In this document: piece by piece, positions 9,279 to 19,281 of the stretch
How positions within the stretch are numbered: position 1 is the first letter of the stretch
Layout of the letters: each line of letters opens with the position of its first letter
Origin: Tahibacter harae
GTDB lineage: Bacteria > Pseudomonadota > Gammaproteobacteria > Xanthomonadales > Rhodanobacteraceae
DNA: 64,000 bases
NCBI RefSeq assembly: GCF_024437735.1
Contig: NZ_JANFQO010000022.1
Span: forward strand, 36,908-100,907
Direction of reading: 5' to 3'
Translations under genes and position numbers: made by a program
The notes under the pieces: model-generated
What the model was told of the DNA's origin: nothing
The model's input: the letters and a program-made list of their open reading frames with translations, nothing else
Database searches by the model: none

Positions 9279-11521
9279 GCGGACTGAGCCGGCGCCAGTT
9301 CATCCGCGTGATGCTGTCGGCCAGCGGCGCCCTGGTCGTGGGCGTAGGCCCGGCCTCCGCCGCGTTCACGCCCACCGTGCCCATGGAACTGCTGGGCGAG
9401 GCGCTGACCTCGCTCGGTGCCTTCGTACGCATAGAACGCAACAACCGCATTGTCATCGGCGCGCGCGGCTGCGAGATCGGCCAGGGCGTCATCACCTCGC
9501 TGCCCATGCTCGTGGCCGAGGAACTGGACGCGGACTGGACCCGCGTGCGCGTGGAACAGCTGCCCTACGGCTACGAGATAGGCCCGGACGGCCCGACCAA
9601 CCGCTACGGCCCCCAGGGCGCCGGCGGCAGCACCAGCATCACCGACGGCTGGAAGGATCTGCGCCAGGCCGGCGCCGTCGCGCGCTGGCTGCTGATCGAA
9701 GCCGCCGCGCAGCACTGGCAGCTGCCGCACGAACGCATCAGCACCGAGGCCAGCCACGTCGTCCACCCGGACGGCACGCGCATGCCCTATGCCGAACTGG
9801 TGGAGCGCGCCGCGGCGATACTGCCGCCGGCCGAGCCGGTGCCGGTGAAGACGCCGGACCAGTTCCGCGTCATCGGCAAGCCCGCGCGCACGGTGGACGC
9901 CCGCGCCATCGTCACCGGCCAGGCCCAGTTCGGCATCGACGCCTATCTCGGCGGCGCGCTGGTCGCGGTCATGCTGCGTTGTCCGCATCTGGACGGCAGC
10001 GTGGAATCGGTCGACGACAGCGATGCGCGCAAGGTCGCCGGCGTGCGCGAGGTATTCGCACTGGACGGCCCGGTGCCGGGTTCGTCCTTCGACGGCAACC
10101 TCGCCGCCGGCGTAGTCGTGCTGGCCGACAACACCTGGGCCGCCCTGAAGGGCCGCAACGCGCTCAAGGTGACCTGGAAGCCCGGTCCCTGGGCCGAGGA
10201 ATCCACCGCGAAGCTCGAAGCCCAGGCCGCCGAGGCGTTCAAGGGCGAAGGCGTGAACGTGCGCACGGACGGCGACATGGCCGCGGCGCGCAAGGCGGCC
10301 AAGCGCGTGCTGGAAGCGCGCTACCAGGTGCCGTTCCTGGCCCACGCCACCATGGAACCGCCGGCCGCGCTCATCAAGATCGAGCCCGACCGCGCCCTGT
10401 TCATTGGCTCGCTGCAGAACCCCAGCGGCGCCTCCAGCGTCATCGCCAACCTCACCGGCCTGGCGCGGGAGAAGATCGAGATACGCATGACCCGCGCCGG
10501 CGGCGGCTTCGGCCGGCGCCTGGAGAACGACTACGTCGCCGAAGCGGTGATGATCGCCAAGAAGGCGGGCAAGCCGGTCAAGCTGCTGTGGACCCGCGAC
10601 GACGACCTGCGCCACGACTTCTACCGCCCCTTCGGCGTGCACCAGATGAGCGCGACGCTGGACCGCAAGAACCAGCTCACCGGCTTCGCGCACCTGTGCG
10701 CGGCGACCTCGCTGAACTACCGCATTGCGCGCAAGAAGGAACGCCCGCCCGGCCAGGGCTGCCTGGAAGCCGACGATTTCCCCGCCGGCCTGCTGCCCAA
10801 CCTGGACAAGCGCTTCTTCAGCCTGGAATCGGGCATGCCGCGCGGCCCCTGGCGCGCACCGCTGCATACCTTTCATGCCTTCGCCGTGCAGAGCTTCATC
10901 GACGAGATCGCGGTGGAGACCAAGCAGGATGCCGTCGCCCTGCGCCTGGCCCTGCTCGGCGAAGCGCGCGAGCTGGATTACTCCGGCCACGGCGGGCCCA
11001 AGTTCGATACCGGCCGCCTGGCCGCGGTGCTGAGCCGCTGTGCCGAGGCGATCGACTGGAAGCGCAAGCGCAGCGACGGCCGCGGCGTGGGCATCGCCTG
11101 CCATTTCACCTTCGGCGGCTATGCCGCGCACGCCTTCGAGGTTTCCGTCGACGGCCGCGACCTGCGCATACACCGCGCCATCTGCGTGGCCGACGTGGGC
11201 CGCGTGGTCAATCCGCTGGGCGTGGAAGCGATGATGATGGGCGGCACCATCGATGGCATCTCCACCGCGCTGAACCTGGCCATCACGGTCAAGGACGGCC
11301 AGGTGCAGCAGTCCAGCTTCGGCGACTACGCCCTGGGCCGCATGGCGCAGATGCCCAATGAGGTCGAGGTCATCATCCTGCCCAGCGAACTCGAACCGTC
11401 CGGCGCCGGCGAAATGGGCATTCCCAGCGTGGCGCCGGCCCTGGCCAACGCGATCTACGCAGCCACCACGGTGCGGGTGCGCAAGCTGCCGATATTGCCG
11501 GAGCTGAACCGGTTGCTTTGA
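9275..11521 (+). CDS. iorB: Isoquinoline 1-oxidoreductase-type molybdopterin subunit, Tat-exported
   Basis: Catalytic subunit of 748 residues that would bind Mo with the cytosine dinucleotide form of molybdopterin and hydroxylate an aromatic heterocycle or oxidise an aldehyde. The N-terminus has a Tat signal ([15 protein letters not shown], ending PASA), so the enzyme should be folded before export to the periplasm. Cofactor segments include [12 protein letters not shown] and the C-terminal [13 protein letters not shown] with the catalytic glutamate. The start at 9275 overlaps the iorA stop. No XdhC-like maturation gene is next to it in this window. The true substrate is unknown; the name reflects the family only. 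Confidence 0.9.
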   Translation: MSGLSRRQFIRVMLSASGALVVGVGPASAAFTPTVPMELLGEALTSLGAFVRIERNNRIVIGARGCEIGQGVITSLPMLVAEELDADWTRVRVEQLPYGYEIGPDGPTNRYGPQGAGGSTSITDGWKDLRQAGAVARWLLIEAAAQHWQLPHERISTEASHVVHPDGTRMPYAELVERAAAILPPAEPVPVKTPDQFRVIGKPARTVDARAIVTGQAQFGIDAYLGGALVAVMLRCPHLDGSVESVDDSDARKVAGVREVFALDGPVPGSSFDGNLAAGVVVLADNTWAALKGRNALKVTWKPGPWAEESTAKLEAQAAEAFKGEGVNVRTDGDMAAARKAAKRVLEARYQVPFLAHATMEPPAALIKIEPDRALFIGSLQNPSGASSVIANLTGLAREKIEIRMTRAGGGFGRRLENDYVAEAVMIAKKAGKPVKLLWTRDDDLRHDFYRPFGVHQMSATLDRKNQLTGFAHLCAATSLNYRIARKKERPPGQGCLEADDFPAGLLPNLDKRFFSLESGMPRGPWRAPLHTFHAFAVQSFIDEIAVETKQDAVALRLALLGEARELDYSGHGGPKFDTGRLAAVLSRCAEAIDWKRKRSDGRGVGIACHFTFGGYAAHAFEVSVDGRDLRIHRAICVADVGRVVNPLGVEAMMMGGTIDGISTALNLAITVKDGQVQQSSFGDYALGRMAQMPNEVEVIILPSELEPSGAGEMGIPSVAPALANAIYAATTVRVRKLPILPELNRLL

Positions 11522-11554
11522 GGCCGGGATTCGGAATTCGGGCGAGGCTGACCT

Positions 11555-11591
11555 AAAGCTGCGCCGCCGGCGACGGCGGCGCAGCTTTTTT
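11555..11591. terminator. Bidirectional intrinsic terminator between iorB and hom
   Basis: A perfect 15-bp stem (AAAGCTGCGCCGCCG paired with its complement) with loop GCGA, ending in six Ts on the plus strand and bounded by AAA on the other side. It sits between the convergent iorB (+) and hom (-) stops and should serve both. Confidence 0.92.
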
Positions 11592-11596
11592 GCCAT

Positions 11597-12700
11597 TTAG
11601 CGATTGCCGAGAATTTCCAAGGTATCCGCCAGCAGGCCCTGCGCCGTGACATCGGCGCCAGCACCGGGACCGACCACGACCAGCGGACGTTCGCGGTAGC
11701 GCGTGGTGGTGAAGGCGAACAGGTTGTCCGCGCCGCGCAGCGCGGCGCAGGGATGGTCCGCATCCACCGCGCGCAGGCCGACGCGGGCACGGCCGGACAC
11801 ATCCAGCGAGGCGAGGTAGCGCAGCACCTTGCCCTGGGACCGGGCTTCGCGGAAGCGGCGCTCCACATAGGTGTCGATCTCGCCCAGGCGCGCCTGGAAG
11901 GCCTTGCTGTCCAGCGCGGCCAGGTGCGGCGGCACCAGTCCTTCGACCTCCACTTCCGATTCCTCCAGCTCCACGCCGGCGACGCGGGCCAGGATCAGCA
12001 GCTTGCGCGCCACATCCGCGCCGGAAAGGTCCGCGCGCGGATCCGGCTCGGTATAGCCGCGCTCGCGCGCCTCGTGCAGCAGGGCCGAGAACGGCTGGCT
12101 GCCGTCGTAGCGGTTGAACAGGAACGAGAGCGAACCCGACAGCACGCCGTCCAGCGCCAGCAGGCGGTCGCCGCTGCGGCACAGCCGGCGCAGGCTGGAC
12201 AGGGCCGGCAGGCCGGCGCCGACCGTGGCGCTGTCGCCGTAGCGCGTATCGCCGTGGCGGCGCGCGCGCTGCACTTCATGCCAGTCGGCCAGGCGGCTGC
12301 CCTGGGCGATCTTGTTGGCGGTGACCACGTGTATGCCCTGGGCCAGCCAGCGCGCATGGCGCTGCGCCACGGCCTGGGCCGGGGTGGCGTCGATCACGAT
12401 GCGCAGCGGCAGCTCGCTGGACTTGAGCACCGCGGCGACGGCGTCGAGATCGCAGCTGGCCGAATCTTCCAGCCGCGGCAGCAGGTCGGCGCTGGCCAGC
12501 CCGGCGGGATCGAACAGGCTGTGGCGCGAATTGGCCACGCCGAGCAGGCGCAGCGGCGCGACATCGGCCGCGGTTTCTTCCAGCAGGCGCAGCAGCGCGC
12601 CGCCGACCAGGCCGGTGCCGAGTACGACGACCGCAGCCTGGGCCGCATCCGGGGCGAGCCGCGGCGTGGAATGGGTGACCGCCAGTGCCACGGCGCTCAT
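11597..12700 (-). CDS. hom: Homoserine dehydrogenase
   Basis: NAD(P)-dependent reduction of aspartate semialdehyde to homoserine, 367 residues. The Rossmann motif VVVLGTGLVGGALL lies near residue 25, TANKIAQGSRLADW in the middle, DGVLSGSLSFLFNRYD in the substrate region, and the family signature PDPRADLSGADVARKLLILAR near residue 230. There is no aspartate kinase fusion. The ATG at 12700 overlaps the metB stop (ATGA), making it the last gene of the metX-metB-hom operon, and it therefore lies under the SAM-I riboswitch transcript. This places homoserine supply under methionine control. Confidence 0.93.
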   Translation of the reverse strand: MSAVALAVTHSTPRLAPDAAQAAVVVLGTGLVGGALLRLLEETAADVAPLRLLGVANSRHSLFDPAGLASADLLPRLEDSASCDLDAVAAVLKSSELPLRIVIDATPAQAVAQRHARWLAQGIHVVTANKIAQGSRLADWHEVQRARRHGDTRYGDSATVGAGLPALSSLRRLCRSGDRLLALDGVLSGSLSFLFNRYDGSQPFSALLHEARERGYTEPDPRADLSGADVARKLLILARVAGVELEESEVEVEGLVPPHLAALDSKAFQARLGEIDTYVERRFREARSQGKVLRYLASLDVSGRARVGLRAVDADHPCAALRGADNLFAFTTTRYRERPLVVVGPGAGADVTAQGLLADTLEILGNR

Positions 12701-13884
12701 GCACGTATCCTCTGTTTGGCGTTGGCCGCGGCTTCGGCGCGTTCCAGGCCGGCGCGGATATCGGCCACCAGATCCTGCGCATCCTCGATGCCCACGGACA
12801 GGCGCAGCAGGTTGTCGGCGATGCCCGCCGCGCGGCGCGCTTCCACCGCCATGGCCGCATGCGTCATCGAGGCCGGATGCGCGACCAGGCTTTCCACGCC
12901 GCCCAGCGATTCGGCCAGCGAGAAACACTTCAGGCCGTCCAGGAACGCGGCGATGCCGTCATTGTCCGCCGCCAGCTCGAAGCTCAGCATGGCGCCGAAG
13001 CCGGACTGCTGGCGCGCCGCCAGCGCATGGCCCGGATGATCGGCCAGGCCCGGGTAGTAGACCTTCTCCACCGCCGCATGGCCCTGCAGCAGTTCCGCCA
13101 GAGCGGCCGCGTTCTCCTGGTGTGCGCGCAGGCGCGGGCCCAGCGTGCGCAGGCCGCGCAGGGTGAGGAAGCTGTCGAACGGCGCGCCGGTCAGGCCGAT
13201 GCAGTTGGCCCACCAGGTCAGCTGCTGCGCGACCGCGGGATCCTTGGCCACCACCGCGCCGCCGACCACATCGCTATGGCCGTTGATGTACTTGGTGGTG
13301 GAGTGGACGACGATGTCCGCGCCCAGGGTGATGGGCTGCTGCAGCGCCGGCGAGAGGAAAGTGTTGTCGACCACGACCAGGGCGCCCGCCGCGTGCGCGG
13401 CCTGGGCGACGTGGCGCACGTCGGTGATGCGCAGCAGCGGGTTGGACGGCGTTTCCACCCAGACCAGGGCCGGCTTGTCGGCCAGCGCCTCGGCCAGGGC
13501 CAGCGGATCGGTCAGGTTGACGAAGCGCACCTGGAAGCGGCCCTTCTTCTGCCAGGCGTCGAGCAGGCGCCAGGTGCCGCCGTAGCAGTCGTGCGCGGCG
13601 ATCACGGTCGCGCCGGCCGGCACCAGTTCCAGCACCAGGGCCACCGCCGCCATGCCGCTGGCCGTCACCACCGCGCCGGCGCCGTGTTCGAGTTCGGCCA
13701 GGGCGTTGCCGAGCAGGTCGCGGGTGGGGTTGCCGCTGCGCGAATAGTCGTAGGCACGCTTCTGGCCGAAGCCGGCGAAGGTGTAGTTGGTGGACAGGTG
13801 CAGGGCCGGTACCACCGCACCGTGCTGGGTGTCGGATTCGATGCCGGCGCGCACGGCGCGGGTGTTGGCGGTCAGTTCGCTCAT
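12697..13884 (-). CDS. metB: Cystathionine gamma-synthase (Cys/Met metabolism PLP enzyme)
   Basis: A PLP enzyme of 395 residues joining an activated homoserine ester to cysteine (or sulfide) in methionine synthesis. Family signatures are YDYSRSGNPTRDLLGNALAE, the cofactor-stacking SGMAAVALVLE, VDNTFLSPALQQP and the PLP lysine in HSTTKYINGHSDVVGG; the C-terminus has SLGGVESLVAHPASMTHA. It starts at the ATG 13884, about 19 bp after metX. O-acylhomoserine sulfhydrylase activity cannot be excluded by reading alone. Position between metX and hom supports the methionine role. Confidence 0.92.
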   Translation of the reverse strand: MSELTANTRAVRAGIESDTQHGAVVPALHLSTNYTFAGFGQKRAYDYSRSGNPTRDLLGNALAELEHGAGAVVTASGMAAVALVLELVPAGATVIAAHDCYGGTWRLLDAWQKKGRFQVRFVNLTDPLALAEALADKPALVWVETPSNPLLRITDVRHVAQAAHAAGALVVVDNTFLSPALQQPITLGADIVVHSTTKYINGHSDVVGGAVVAKDPAVAQQLTWWANCIGLTGAPFDSFLTLRGLRTLGPRLRAHQENAAALAELLQGHAAVEKVYYPGLADHPGHALAARQQSGFGAMLSFELAADNDGIAAFLDGLKCFSLAESLGGVESLVAHPASMTHAAMAVEARRAAGIADNLLRLSVGIEDAQDLVADIRAGLERAEAAANAKQRIRA

Positions 13885-13903
13885 GATCGGAGAGTCCTTG
13901 CAA

Positions 13904-14929
13904 TCAACAGCTGGAGAGAGCGGCGGCAACCAGCGCGCCTATGCGGGCGGTTTCCTTGAGAAAAGCGTCGTGGCCGTAACGCGAGTCGATCTCGTGGTAG
14001 CGCGCGCCGGCGGCGGCGGCCAGATCGCGCAGGTCCTGCACCGGCACCAGGCGGTCGCTGCTGACCGCAACCACGTCGCAGGGCAGGCGCAGGCCGGTCA
14101 CGTCGACGCGGTGCAGGTCGATGGATTCGGACAGGCTGAGGTAGCGCTGCGCGTCGAAGCGCGCGACGAACTTGCGCCCGGCGGCGGCGAGGTAATCCTC
14201 GACCGGAAAATGGAAGCGGCCGTCGCGGAATTCGGGCTCGGCGTCGAAGCGCTCGGCGAATTCGTCGGCGCCGCGGTAGGTGGTCATGGCCAGCTGGCGC
14301 GCCAGGCCCAGCGCCGCGTCCACCGTGCCGGCGGCGACGCCGGCGCGCACGATCTCGCGCTGGATCGCACGCAGCGCCGTAGCCAGCGGGTGGGCGCGGT
14401 GGGCGCCGCTGATCGCGACCAGGCGGCCCAGGCGCGCCGGATGGCGCGCGGCCAGGGCCAGGCCGACCATGGCGCCGTAGGAGGAACCGATGAAGGCCTT
14501 GGCCTGGACGATGCCCAGCGCATCGAGCAGGGCGACCAGGGCCTCGGCCTGGTCCTCGCTGGACACCGCGGCGGCGCCGTCCAGGTCGGCGGCGGCGAGC
14601 CAGTCGATGCTGAGCACGCGGTGGCTGGCCAGGTCCAGCGGCTTGCCGGTGCCGACCAGGTCGTCCCACCAGCCGGCGCTGCCGGCATGGCTGCACACGT
14701 CGCGGCTGGCGGAGATACCGCCCTGGACGATGACGGTGGGCGCATCGGCCGCGCCATGCCAGAAATAGCGCAGGGTGACCGTGCACGGGCCGCGGCCGTA
14801 GCGCGGCGTGATGCGGACCACGGCTTCACTGTGCGCCGGGCGCGGAATCGGCTGCAGGAAAGCGGCGGATTCGTAGGCGAACGGCGCCGCATCGAAAGCG
14901 GCGAAGGAAGTGGCGCTGGTGAGGCTCAT
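13904..14929 (-). CDS. metX: Homoserine O-acyltransferase, MetX family
   Basis: An alpha/beta-hydrolase-fold acyltransferase (341 residues) that activates homoserine with an acetyl or succinyl group. The nucleophile is in FIGSSYGAMVGLALAARHP and the catalytic histidine in DSRYGHDAFLKE. VQGGISASRDV forms the oxyanion region. It is somewhat shorter than typical MetX, in line with the Xanthomonadales form that has been reported to use succinyl-CoA; which acyl donor is used here cannot be decided. First gene of the operon. Its ribosome site (CCGGAGA, 6 nt before ATG) can pair with an upstream GTCTCCGG on the mRNA, giving predicted translational control. Confidence 0.93.
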   Translation of the reverse strand: MSLTSATSFAAFDAAPFAYESAAFLQPIPRPAHSEAVVRITPRYGRGPCTVTLRYFWHGAADAPTVIVQGGISASRDVCSHAGSAGWWDDLVGTGKPLDLASHRVLSIDWLAAADLDGAAAVSSEDQAEALVALLDALGIVQAKAFIGSSYGAMVGLALAARHPARLGRLVAISGAHRAHPLATALRAIQREIVRAGVAAGTVDAALGLARQLAMTTYRGADEFAERFDAEPEFRDGRFHFPVEDYLAAAGRKFVARFDAQRYLSLSESIDLHRVDVTGLRLPCDVVAVSSDRLVPVQDLRDLAAAAGARYHEIDSRYGHDAFLKETARIGALVAAALSSC

Positions 14930-14933
14930 GCGG

Positions 14934-14998
14934 GTCTCCGGCAGTGGTCGAGCCTCCTGCGGGAACCGGCGACGGCGGCGGCAGCGGCGCCCGGAGAC
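14934..14998 (-). promoter_or_regulatory. Predicted anti-Shine-Dalgarno hairpin in the metX leader
   Basis: On the mRNA strand GTCTCCGG (14998-14991) is a perfect 8-bp complement of CCGGAGAC (14941-14934), which contains the metX ribosome-binding site. The pair lies between the SAM-I aptamer and the start codon, where an expression platform is expected. This suggests that ligand binding blocks translation initiation. It is a prediction from complementarity only. Confidence 0.65.
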
Positions 14999-15017
14999 AC
15001 CGGACGGCTGCGGCTAC

Positions 15018-15124
15018 CCATCTCTCGGCATGGCGCGTGCGCGCCTCCGTAGGAGTTGGCACCGTGCGGTTTCCCGTCGGTTGCCCCGGCTTCCAAGGGC
15101 CTTTCCCTCAGCCGGTCTCGATGG
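15018..15124 (-). ncRNA. SAM-I (S-box) riboswitch aptamer upstream of metX-metB-hom
   Basis: Read on the minus strand the segment carries the S-box landmarks in order: ATCGAGA, GGCTGAGGGA, GGCCC, GAAGCC, GGCAACC, then GGTGCCAACTCCTAC and finally GAGAGATGG. P1 is closed by CCATC (15124-15120) with GATGG (15022-15018). The internal GGCCC and GCAACC blocks match the kink-turn/pseudoknot core of the family. The aptamer binds S-adenosylmethionine and lowers expression of methionine genes. It begins only a few nucleotides after the predicted transcription start. A SAM-I riboswitch ahead of met genes has been studied in Xanthomonas. Confidence 0.95.
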
Positions 15125-15129
15125 ATCGT

Positions 15130-15152
15130 GGGCGGCACTTTAGTTGCCGCCC
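15130..15152. promoter_or_regulatory. Inverted repeat over the -10 element of the met operon promoter
   Basis: GGGCGGCA and TGCCGCCC (8-bp arms, 7-nt spacer) surround the -10 hexamer. The dyad could be a repressor operator or, if transcription starts further upstream than predicted, the first hairpin of the leader RNA. Confidence 0.5.
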
Positions 15153-15165
15153 GCCGCTTCGTCAA
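15137..15165 (-). promoter_or_regulatory. Sigma-70 promoter of the metX-metB-hom operon
   Basis: The minus strand has -35 TTGACG (15165-15160), a 17-nt spacer and -10 TAAAGT (15142-15137). The start of transcription would fall near 15130, just ahead of the SAM-I aptamer. It is one of the few promoters in the window with both hexamers at ideal spacing. Confidence 0.7.
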
Positions 15166-15167
15166 TA

Positions 15168-15189
15168 GACGTTTAGACGGCTAAACGTC
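15168..15189. promoter_or_regulatory. Perfect dyad just upstream of the met promoter -35 box
   Basis: Arms GACGTTTAG and CTAAACGTC (9 bp, perfect) with a 4-nt spacer end two bases before the -35 box. Starting one base further out (15167), the same bases can be read as three tandem octamers similar to the MetJ box AGACGTCT (7/8, 7/8 and 6/8 matches). A MetJ-like or ArsR-type methionine/SAM regulator is thus a candidate; an activator is equally possible given the position. Confidence 0.6.
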
Positions 15190-15670
15190 CATATGGCCAA
15201 TCGGACTATCGCCGGGAGCGGCCCCAGGTACGGGCGGCTCAGGCGGGAAGCTGCCTGCACGTCCGCGATCCCGGCCTGTGCCGCCGCGGCGCGGGGCAGT
15301 TCCGGCCGGCCGCCGCGGCGCGGCGCCCGACGGGCGCGAGGCGAGCCGGAACCTGAAGGAATGCGACGCGGCTGCGGCCGGCAGTCGGCGGAGCGCGGCT
15401 TGCGGCGCTCCGCACGGCGTGCCGCTGAAGCGCCGGGCGGCGCCAGTCAAAATCAATTCGTATACAAAGAAGAAAGAAATGCCGGGCGGCGCTGCGCCGC
15501 CGAAGATGCGCGGCAAGCGTGCCGCGCGCGCCGCGGCACCGACGGACTGCGCCTGGCGCCACATCGGCTGCCGGAACCACCTGGAACCGGAAAAGCCGGC
15601 CGCGCGCCGCCGGCACACGAAACCGCCTGCGGCAGAACCCATCGGCGCCCAGGACGCGCCGGGCGCGGAA
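15190..15670. other. Intergenic region between the met promoter and gspE
   Basis: No gene was recognised; the long open frames on both strands have low-complexity Arg/Ala/Gly translations. One hairpin (GGCGGCG/CGCCGCC, 15485-15501) is followed on the minus strand by a pyrimidine-rich run (ATTTCTTTCTTCTTTG). It could end transcription from gspE, though it lies about 170 bp after the stop. Confidence 0.4.
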
Positions 15671-17191
15671 TCAATCCTCGCGCGTGACCCTGAGCACCTC
15701 GTCCACCGAAGTGACGCCGGCCAGGCATTTCGCCCAGCCGTCCGCCGCGATCGAGGCCGCGCGCGTGCGCACGTAGCGCTCCATCTCGGCCTCCGACGCG
15801 CCTTCGTGGATCTGCCGGCGGAAATTCTCGTCCACGCCGATCAGCTCGTAGATGCCGGTGCGGCCGCGGTATCCGGAAGCCCGCCCGACCAGCCCGTCCG
15901 CCGGCTTGTACAGGATCGCGTGCGCATCGGCGGGCTGTCCGAACGCTGTCAGCTCGCGCACGCTGGCCGGATAGGCCTCGCGCGTGACCGGGTCCAGCAC
16001 CCGCACCAGCCGCTGCGCCAGCACGCCGATCAGCGACGAGGACAGCAGGAAGGGCTCCACGCCCATGTCGCGCAGGCGCGTCACCGCACCCACCGCCGAA
16101 TTCGTGTGCAGGGTGGACAGCACCAGATGACCGGTCAGCGAAGCCTGGACCGCGATCTGCGCGGTTTCCAGGTCGCGGATTTCGCCCACCATCACCACGT
16201 CCGGATCCTGGCGCAGGATGGCGCGCAGGCCGCGGGCAAAGGTCATCTCGACCTTGGTGTTGACCTGGGTCTGGCCGACGCCGTCGATGTAGTACTCGAT
16301 CGGGTCTTCCACCGTCATGATGTTGCGGCTGGCGTCGTTGAGCTTGAGCAGCGCGGCGTAGAGCGTGGTGGTCTTGCCCGAGCCGGTGGGGCCGGTGACC
16401 AGGAAGATGCCGTGCGGCCGCGAGATGATCGCCTCCAGCCGCGCGCGGTCGTCGGCGGCCATGCCGAGCTGCACCAGGTCCAGCCGGCCGGCCTGCTTGT
16501 CCAGCAGACGCAGCACGACGCGCTCGCCGTGACCGGCGGGAATGGTGGACACGCGCACGTCGACCGGACGCCCGGCGATCTTCAGGCCGATGCGGCCGTC
16601 CTGCGGCAGGCGCTTCTCGGCGATGTCGAGCTTGGCCATGACCTTGATGCGGCTGACCACGGCATTGGCGACGGCCTTCTGCGGCGAGAGGATCTCGCGC
16701 AGCACCCCGTCGATGCGGAAGCGCACGACCAGGCGGTTCTCGTAGGGCTCGATATGGATGTCGGACGCGCCTTCCTTCACCGCCTCGGTCAGCAGCGCGT
16801 TGATGAGGCGGATGATGGGCGCGTCGTCGTCGCTTTCGAGCAGGTCTTCCGGCTCGGGCAGGTCGTCGGCGATGGAGCGCAGGTCCAGCGACTCGTCCAT
16901 GTCCGAAACCACGCCGCGCGCGTCGTCGCCCTGTTCGTACAGGCGGCGCAGCAGCTGCTCGAAATCCGCCGCGCTGTGGCGGGTGAGTTTCAGCGGCGCG
17001 CCGAGGTAGCGGCGCAGCTCCGCCAGCACTTCGGGCTTTACGCCCTCGCGGCAGGCGACTTCGGCGTGATCGTCATGCCAGGCGACCAGGGTGGCGCCGT
17101 TGCGCCGGGCGAAGCCGAAGTTGGGCCGGGCCGGGCGTGCCGGCCGGGCTGCTTCGTCCGCACCGGCTTGCGGCGGGCGCGCTTCACTCAC
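15671..17191 (-). CDS. gspE: Type II secretion system ATPase GspE
   Basis: Cytoplasmic ATPase (506 residues) that powers pseudopilus assembly. The N-terminal domain is followed by [28 protein letters not shown], the Walker [16 protein letters not shown], the Asp box [12 protein letters not shown], Walker [17 protein letters not shown], the His box [11 protein letters not shown] and the C-terminal [12 protein letters not shown]. The four-cysteine zinc motif usual in GspE before GYRGRTG is absent: this stretch contains no CxxC pair. The start is GTG at 17189-17191, overlapping the gspD stop as GTGA. It is the last gene of gspC-gspD-gspE. Confidence 0.93.
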   Translation of the reverse strand: MSEARPPQAGADEAARPARPARPNFGFARRNGATLVAWHDDHAEVACREGVKPEVLAELRRYLGAPLKLTRHSAADFEQLLRRLYEQGDDARGVVSDMDESLDLRSIADDLPEPEDLLESDDDAPIIRLINALLTEAVKEGASDIHIEPYENRLVVRFRIDGVLREILSPQKAVANAVVSRIKVMAKLDIAEKRLPQDGRIGLKIAGRPVDVRVSTIPAGHGERVVLRLLDKQAGRLDLVQLGMAADDRARLEAIISRPHGIFLVTGPTGSGKTTTLYAALLKLNDASRNIMTVEDPIEYYIDGVGQTQVNTKVEMTFARGLRAILRQDPDVVMVGEIRDLETAQIAVQASLTGHLVLSTLHTNSAVGAVTRLRDMGVEPFLLSSSLIGVLAQRLVRVLDPVTREAYPASVRELTAFGQPADAHAILYKPADGLVGRASGYRGRTGIYELIGVDENFRRQIHEGASEAEMERYVRTRAASIAADGWAKCLAGVTSVDEVLRVTRED

Positions 17192-19281
17192 TTGCTGCCT
17201 CTGGCCGCGGCGGGCTTCTTGGCGCCGGCCTTGGCCGCCGGCCGCGGCGGCGGCGCCGGCGTGGCCGGGCCGTTCGGATCGGCCATGAAATCGTGCATTT
17301 CCGGCGCGACCGGCTGGCGCGACACGGGCGTCAGCGCCTCGCGGTTGGTGCGCATCTGGATCTGCTCGGTGCGGATGTAATTGTATTTTTCGCTGGATAC
17401 CGCCTGCTCGGTGGCCGCATCGCGCAGGATCTTGGGATGCAGGAAGATCATCAGGTCGCGCTTGGACGCCTTGTTGCTGCGGTAGCGGAACAGGTTGCCC
17501 AGCACCGGGATGCTGCCCAGGCCGGGCACCTTCTGGTTGCTGTCGTTGGCGCTCTGGTCGATCAGGCCGCCCAGCACCAGGGTGGCGTCATCGGCGACCA
17601 GCACGCTGGTGGACAGTTCGCGCTTGTTGGTGATGAGGTCGACCGCGCCGTCCACGGAAGGTGCCAGCGAGGACACTTCCTGGTGCAGGTCCAGGCGCAC
17701 CGAATCGCCTTCGTTGATATGCGGCGTGACCTTCAGCGTCAGGCCCACGTCCTTGCGCTCGATGGTCTGGAATGGATTGAGCTGGTTGTTGTTGCCGCCG
17801 GTGCCCGAGGCATTGGTGTATTGGCCGGTCTTGAACGGCACTTCCTGGGCGACCTTGATGGTGGCCTCGGTATTGTCCAGGGTCAGCACCGACGGCGTGG
17901 ACAGCACGTTGGACTTGCCATCGCCCTTGAGCATGCGCAGCAGGAAGCCGAGATTGACGATGTCGCCGATGCCGGGAATGTTGGTGGTGCCGGTGATGTA
18001 GCCCAGCGACAGGCCGGAACCCAGCGCGCGCGGATCCTGCGCCACGTCGATGATGTTGCCGCGGCCGTCGGAGCCGGTGAAATTGGTGCCGCCTATCCAG
18101 TTGTTGTCGGTGCCGTTGAGCGGCGCCTGCCACTGCACGCCGATCTCGCTGGCGGTCTCGTCGGAGACCTCGGCGATGATGGCTTCGATCAGCACCTGGG
18201 CGCGGCGCACGTCGAGCTGGCGGATCACGCCTTCGAGCGAGCGGAACACCGCGGGGGCGGCGCTGATGATCAGCGCATTGGTTTCCTCGTGCGCCTGGAT
18301 GGTCGCCGTATTGCCGCCGGCAGCACCGCCGGGGGCCGCTGCGCCGCCCGGGGCCACCACGGGCGCGCCGCTGGCGGTCACTTCGCCATTGAGCGTGGCG
18401 GCCACGCCGCTGAGTATGGGCACCAGGTCCTTGGCCTTGGCATAGCGCAGGTAGACCACGTTGGTGCCGCCGCCGCTCTGCAGCGGCGTATCCAGGTGGG
18501 TCACCAGGGTGCGCATGCGCAGGCGGCCGCTCTTGGCGCCGGCAATCAGGATGGAATTGGTGCGTTCGTCGGCCAGGATGCGCGGCGCTTCGCCGCTGGC
18601 CTGGGTGGACTTGTCCTCGGCCAGGATGGTCAGGGTGCGCGCCATCTCCGAGGCGTTGGCGTGCTGCAGCGGCAGCACTTCCACTTCCGCGTCGGAAACG
18701 GTGTCGATGCGCGCGACGATGCCGGCCACGCGCTGGATGTTGCTGGCGCGGTCGGACACCACCAGCGAGTTGCTGGTCTGGTGCGCGATCAGCTGCGCGC
18801 CCTGCGGCAGCAGCGGACGCAGGATGGGCACCAGCTCGGCCGCGGCCACGTGCCGCAACGGCAGGATCTGGGTGACGATCGCATCGCCGGATTCGGCGGT
18901 GGCGACACTGTTGGTGCCTTCGGCCTGGGCCATGGCCTCGGGCACGATCTTGATCATGCTGCCGGCCGGCACCGCGGCGTAGCCGTGTACGCGCAGCACC
19001 GACAGGAACACGTCGTAGATCTCGTCAGGCTGCATGGGCCGGGCCGAGATCACGCTGACCTTGCCCTGCACATTCGGGCCGACGATGAAGTTCTTGCCGG
19101 TGATTTCCGACACCGTCGCGATCAGCGCCTGGATGTCGGCATCCTTGAGATTCAGCGTATGCGTACCGGGCGGGTTGCCCGCGGCCGAGGGCGGCGGCTG
19201 GGCCACGGAAGCGCCGCCGGCCAATACCAGGGCCAGGGCGAGTGCGCAGGCGCGCAGATGGAAGGTCGGGGTGCGCATCAT
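17188..19281 (-). CDS. gspD: Type II secretion system secretin GspD
   Basis: Outer-membrane secretin of 697 residues. It has a signal sequence ([18 protein letters not shown]), an N0 domain ([20 protein letters not shown]), three repeated N1-N3 domains, then the C-terminal channel with [23 protein letters not shown] and the secretin signature [18 protein letters not shown] near the end. A Gly/Ala-rich insert of about 25 residues lies in the N3 region. The tail is Pro/Ala/Lys-rich, where a pilotin could bind. The start at 19281 overlaps the gspC stop (ATGA). Substrates exit the periplasm through this channel. Confidence 0.95.
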   Translation of the reverse strand: MMRTPTFHLRACALALALVLAGGASVAQPPPSAAGNPPGTHTLNLKDADIQALIATVSEITGKNFIVGPNVQGKVSVISARPMQPDEIYDVFLSVLRVHGYAAVPAGSMIKIVPEAMAQAEGTNSVATAESGDAIVTQILPLRHVAAAELVPILRPLLPQGAQLIAHQTSNSLVVSDRASNIQRVAGIVARIDTVSDAEVEVLPLQHANASEMARTLTILAEDKSTQASGEAPRILADERTNSILIAGAKSGRLRMRTLVTHLDTPLQSGGGTNVVYLRYAKAKDLVPILSGVAATLNGEVTASGAPVVAPGGAAAPGGAAGGNTATIQAHEETNALIISAAPAVFRSLEGVIRQLDVRRAQVLIEAIIAEVSDETASEIGVQWQAPLNGTDNNWIGGTNFTGSDGRGNIIDVAQDPRALGSGLSLGYITGTTNIPGIGDIVNLGFLLRMLKGDGKSNVLSTPSVLTLDNTEATIKVAQEVPFKTGQYTNASGTGGNNNQLNPFQTIERKDVGLTLKVTPHINEGDSVRLDLHQEVSSLAPSVDGAVDLITNKRELSTSVLVADDATLVLGGLIDQSANDSNQKVPGLGSIPVLGNLFRYRSNKASKRDLMIFLHPKILRDAATEQAVSSEKYNYIRTEQIQMRTNREALTPVSRQPVAPEMHDFMADPNGPATPAPPPRPAAKAGAKKPAAARGSK

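Noticed and set aside
15181..15642. 153-residue minus-strand open frame
   Set aside because: Low-complexity Arg/Ala/Gly translation overlapping the met dyad; no ribosome site.
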